A DNA stretch of 8,027 nt, taken from Flavobacteriales bacterium (GTDB lineage: Bacteria; Bacteroidota; Bacteroidia; Flavobacteriales; UA16). The stretch covers positions 1 to 8,027 of the forward strand of contig JAURKF010000121.1 of the NCBI GenBank assembly GCA_030831885.1. Direction: 5' to 3'. Position 1 is the first letter of the stretch, and each line of letters opens with the position of its first letter. A program made the position numbers and the translations under genes. Positions 5,967 to 8,027 of the stretch are shown piece by piece. The notes below the pieces were generated by a model that made no database searches, had not been told where the DNA came from, and saw nothing but the letters and a program-made list of their open reading frames with translations.

Positions 5967-7934
5967 TTATTCTTCGATCAACTCGATACGCTCGATTCGG
6001 TCTCCAATCACAATCGATTCAGCAACTTCTAATCCTTTCGTAACGTGAGCAAATAGGGCATATCTGCCTTCCAGGTGTGGGGTAGGTAGAAGTGTGATGA
6101 ACCATTGGCAACTTTCTGTATCAGGCCCTGCAGAGGCTAATCCAACTGAACCGGTGCTATAGTCGTGCAAACGAAATTCGGAGCGCAGCGTGTAGTTTGT
6201 TCCACCCATGCCGTCGCCCCTTGGACACCCCCCTTGGGCAACGAAATTGGGGACCACGCGATGAAATGATTTACCATTATAAAATCCTTCCCTACACAAT
6301 ATGACAAATGAGGCTACGCTGCCCGGTGCTTCCTCCACATGCAATTGAATTTGTATGGTGCCTTTTGAAGTATGTATGTTGGCCCTTTGTCTGCGCGGAA
6401 TAGACTTAACCAGTTCCCAGTTTATAGGATTGTTGAAGGATGGTTTTATCTCTTCGCGTGGTGTAATACCCACTACATTTAATGTCTTGATTATTTCATT
6501 CGCTGTTTCAACTTCCATGGGCAGGATTAGTGAGTTGAGCGCATTCAGCAGAGTTTCATTTATAATTGCCTTTTCCGCAATAGTTGGCTTCAACCTGCGC
6601 AATTCAGCAGAACAAAGAGCTGTAATACCAACATCGTTTCGATTTATCAATTGTATTAATGCTCCAATGAAATCAACGGTTAATGGGAAGTCCGGATTTT
6701 CATGTGATGCGATGAAGGCCTCCGTGAATGCATTTGCTTCGAGAATATTCGAGTTATTCAAGGCTTCTTTGAGGCAGATTTCTGCGCTATTTCCGCTTAC
6801 TCCCAATGTTCTAATACAGGCAATGCGTTCGTAGGTTTCTTTAGTTTGTTTGATTTTTTTGAGCCATTCATGCACTCCAAGGGTGTCACCATGAGCGTGC
6901 AGCAGCTGAGCTGCGACGGCCTCAAGGGGGATCGGCATTTTCAGCGCACTGGAGCGGATGTAATCCAGATCGTCGGAATCGAGCGATTTGTTTTTAAGCG
7001 CAATCAAAGCCTCTTCAGTCACGAGCGGATGCGAGTGTTGAAGGAGTGGTAGCAGTGCTTTGGCTTCCACCTTGGTGTTATTGGCTGCAGCGCGACAAGC
7101 CGAAATCAATTGCTTGAAGGAAGCGTTTTCTGATGCTAATACACTTTTTATTATGGATATAGCAAGTCTTGATTCAATGCGACCTGCGATGGAAATACCC
7201 ACAGTGAGAGTTAGTGGATCCTGTTCTTTTTGCAAATTGCTCAAGAAACGATTCACTTGCAGCGAATCCTCATACCAATCGCCGCGGTATCGTGCCATGG
7301 CATAGACAATCATACGTCTGTTCAAGATTGATTGCGATGCATAGTGTGCGGCGAGTTTATTCATCAGCTGCGGATTACTCCACCCCCCATTGTGCAACCA
7401 AAAAGCACCTTTCGCAAAAGCGTGAATGCCAATCGAATCGGATCTTTCCATATTGCTCAGCGCATTCACAACATTTTCTGTCCATTCCGGAGCGGTGGAT
7501 GCCGCGTGAAATGCACCTCCAATTTTCCCCAATGCCTCTGCGATTGCAATCGAAGTTGCCGCATCGTTTTCTCTATTCAATTGAAGTGAAAGAGGTTCTA
7601 CCGAACTAGGGTGGAGTATTTGGCCAATCGCATAGGCTGCCGCTTCTCGCACTTGTGCAACGGGGTCTTTCAAGGCAGTATGAAGTGCATCAATAGCTTT
7701 CGGGTCGCGCACGGAGGCCAGCGCATATGCGCACTCAACCCGAAGAAGCGGTTGCTTATGATTTAAATATTTTACAAGAGAGTCAGTTGAGTGGTAATCA
7801 GCAAAATCGGCAATTTTTACCAGTTCAGGGTCGCTGAATTTGTTTTGGGTATGGTTTGAATTGCACCCAAAAAAAAGAAATGATACAATAAGGAATAATG
7901 TGGGTGCGCAGAAAGATAGAATTTGCCTTCTCAT
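5967..7934 (-). CDS. HEAT-repeat lipoprotein with C-terminal cyclophilin-type peptidyl-prolyl cis-trans isomerase domain
   Basis: The protein has 655 residues from ATG at 7934. The N-terminus is a lipoprotein signal: MRRQ, a hydrophobic core, and lipobox FFGC with Cys24. Residues about 35-490 are alpha-helical repeats; the clearest are HEAT-like units at about 50-140 (for example LLRVECAYALASVRDPKAID and VAQVREAAAYAIGQI), with more divergent helices after that. Residues about 516-652 form a cyclophilin domain with FHRVVPNFVAQGG. Arg559, Phe564 and Gln567 match human CypA Arg55, Phe60 and Gln63 in identity and spacing, and Gln610/Phe612 match Gln111/Phe113. His620 and Tyr625 replace CypA Trp121 and His126, a common bacterial change, so isomerase activity is plausible. 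The HEAT solenoid probably binds a protein partner and positions the isomerase on it at the cell envelope; the partner is unknown. The start has no Shine-Dalgarno, as is usual in this phylum. Confidence 0.92.
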   Translation of the reverse strand: MRRQILSFCAPTLFLIVSFLFFGCNSNHTQNKFSDPELVKIADFADYHSTDSLVKYLNHKQPLLRVECAYALASVRDPKAIDALHTALKDPVAQVREAAAYAIGQILHPSSVEPLSLQLNRENDAATSIAIAEALGKIGGAFHAASTAPEWTENVVNALSNMERSDSIGIHAFAKGAFWLHNGGWSNPQLMNKLAAHYASQSILNRRMIVYAMARYRGDWYEDSLQVNRFLSNLQKEQDPLTLTVGISIAGRIESRLAISIIKSVLASENASFKQLISACRAAANNTKVEAKALLPLLQHSHPLVTEEALIALKNKSLDSDDLDYIRSSALKMPIPLEAVAAQLLHAHGDTLGVHEWLKKIKQTKETYERIACIRTLGVSGNSAEICLKEALNNSNILEANAFTEAFIASHENPDFPLTVDFIGALIQLINRNDVGITALCSAELRRLKPTIAEKAIINETLLNALNSLILPMEVETANEIIKTLNVVGITPREEIKPSFNNPINWELVKSIPRRQRANIHTSKGTIQIQLHVEEAPGSVASFVILCREGFYNGKSFHRVVPNFVAQGGCPRGDGMGGTNYTLRSEFRLHDYSTGSVGLASAGPDTESCQWFITLLPTPHLEGRYALFAHVTKGLEVAESIVIGDRIERIELIEE

Positions 7935-7952
7935 AATCTGCGAAATTAGACC

Positions 7953-7968
7953 ATCATAGGACTATGAT
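7953..7968. promoter_or_regulatory. Perfect 7-2-7 inverted repeat between divergent starts (operator candidate)
   Basis: ATCATAG (7953-7959), GA, CTATGAT (7962-7968) is a perfect dyad. The 2-nt spacer is too small for an RNA hairpin loop without opening pairs, which favours a binding site for a dimeric DNA-binding protein. It lies 18 bp upstream of the minus-strand ATG at 7934 and overlaps the plus-strand ATG at 7964; if the plus gene starts at ATG 7979, the dyad sits wholly between the two genes. No regulator gene is visible in the window. Confidence 0.4.
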
Positions 7969-8027
7969 CGAAAGAGCTATGCTGAGTATTAAAAAAGGAT
8001 TTAAGGAACGAAAGTTTAAACCGCAGG
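7964..8027 (+). CDS. Possible 5' end of a divergent gene, truncated by the window edge
   Basis: ATG at 7964 opens a frame that stays open to the end of the window (21 complete codons). An in-frame ATG at 7979 is an alternative start that would give a product beginning MLSIKKGFKERKFKPQ. The visible part is very basic (Lys/Arg-rich), with no signal peptide or membrane segment and no domain recognisable at this length. No clear Shine-Dalgarno precedes either ATG. The frame is divergent from the HEAT-cyclophilin gene with only 29 bp (or 44 bp) between starts, so the two promoters would overlap. A frame this short can stay open by chance, so it is tentative. Confidence 0.4.
   Translation, partial: MIERAMLSIKKGFKERKFKPQ

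Noticed and set aside
6355..7609. Several plus-strand frames of 68-159 codons opposite the HEAT-cyclophilin gene
   Set aside because: They lie antisense to a well-supported gene, overlap each other, and have no domain or coherent start signal.
1..8027. Defence system, mobile element, CRISPR array, tRNA or rRNA
   Set aside because: No transposase, integrase, nuclease-defence pair, spaced direct repeats, or structural RNA signature was seen on either strand; the genes are typical chromosomal ones.

Overview
The window looks like ordinary chromosomal DNA from a member of the Bacteroidota, probably an environmental Flavobacteriia/Sphingobacteriia/Chitinophagia-type genome. This is an inference from several things: a GYF_2-type domain fused to a membrane anchor, a SpoIIE phosphatase with the linker typical of this phylum, a HEAT-cyclophilin lipoprotein, near absence of Shine-Dalgarno sequences before the starts, and two boxes fitting the phylum's TAnnTTTG -7 element. 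I see no rRNA, tRNA, CRISPR array, insertion sequence or phage gene.

Layout. Positions 1-2718 hold two plus-strand genes 34 bp apart. The first is 5'-truncated: the end of a GYF_2-like domain, one membrane helix, and a large extracytoplasmic domain of a family I cannot name. The second is a lipoprotein with a C-terminal L,D-transpeptidase (YkuD) domain whose catalytic motif reads SLGC, not SHGC. A 344-bp AT-rich convergent gap (2719-3062) has no convincing gene. Positions 3063-7934 hold three minus-strand genes. In transcription order they are a HEAT-repeat lipoprotein with a C-terminal cyclophilin domain (7934-5967), an RhlE-type DEAD-box RNA helicase (5830-4544), and a six-helix membrane protein with a SpoIIE/PP2C serine phosphatase domain (4442-3063). 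Gaps of 136 and 101 bp, each with a possible -7 box, suggest partly independent transcription. At the right edge a short plus-strand reading frame opens at 7964 and runs off the window, divergent from the HEAT-cyclophilin gene. A perfect 7-2-7 dyad lies between the two starts.

How the genes may work together. No single pathway is evident. The first two genes and the HEAT-cyclophilin gene encode envelope proteins. The helicase acts in cytoplasmic RNA metabolism. The phosphatase probably feeds a partner-switching regulator (anti-sigma-factor antagonist type) that is not encoded here. I find no clear evidence of a new multigene system. The points most worth a second look are the variant transpeptidase motif in a cysteine-rich lipoprotein, the GYF_2-helix-unknown-domain architecture, and the dyad at 7953-7968.
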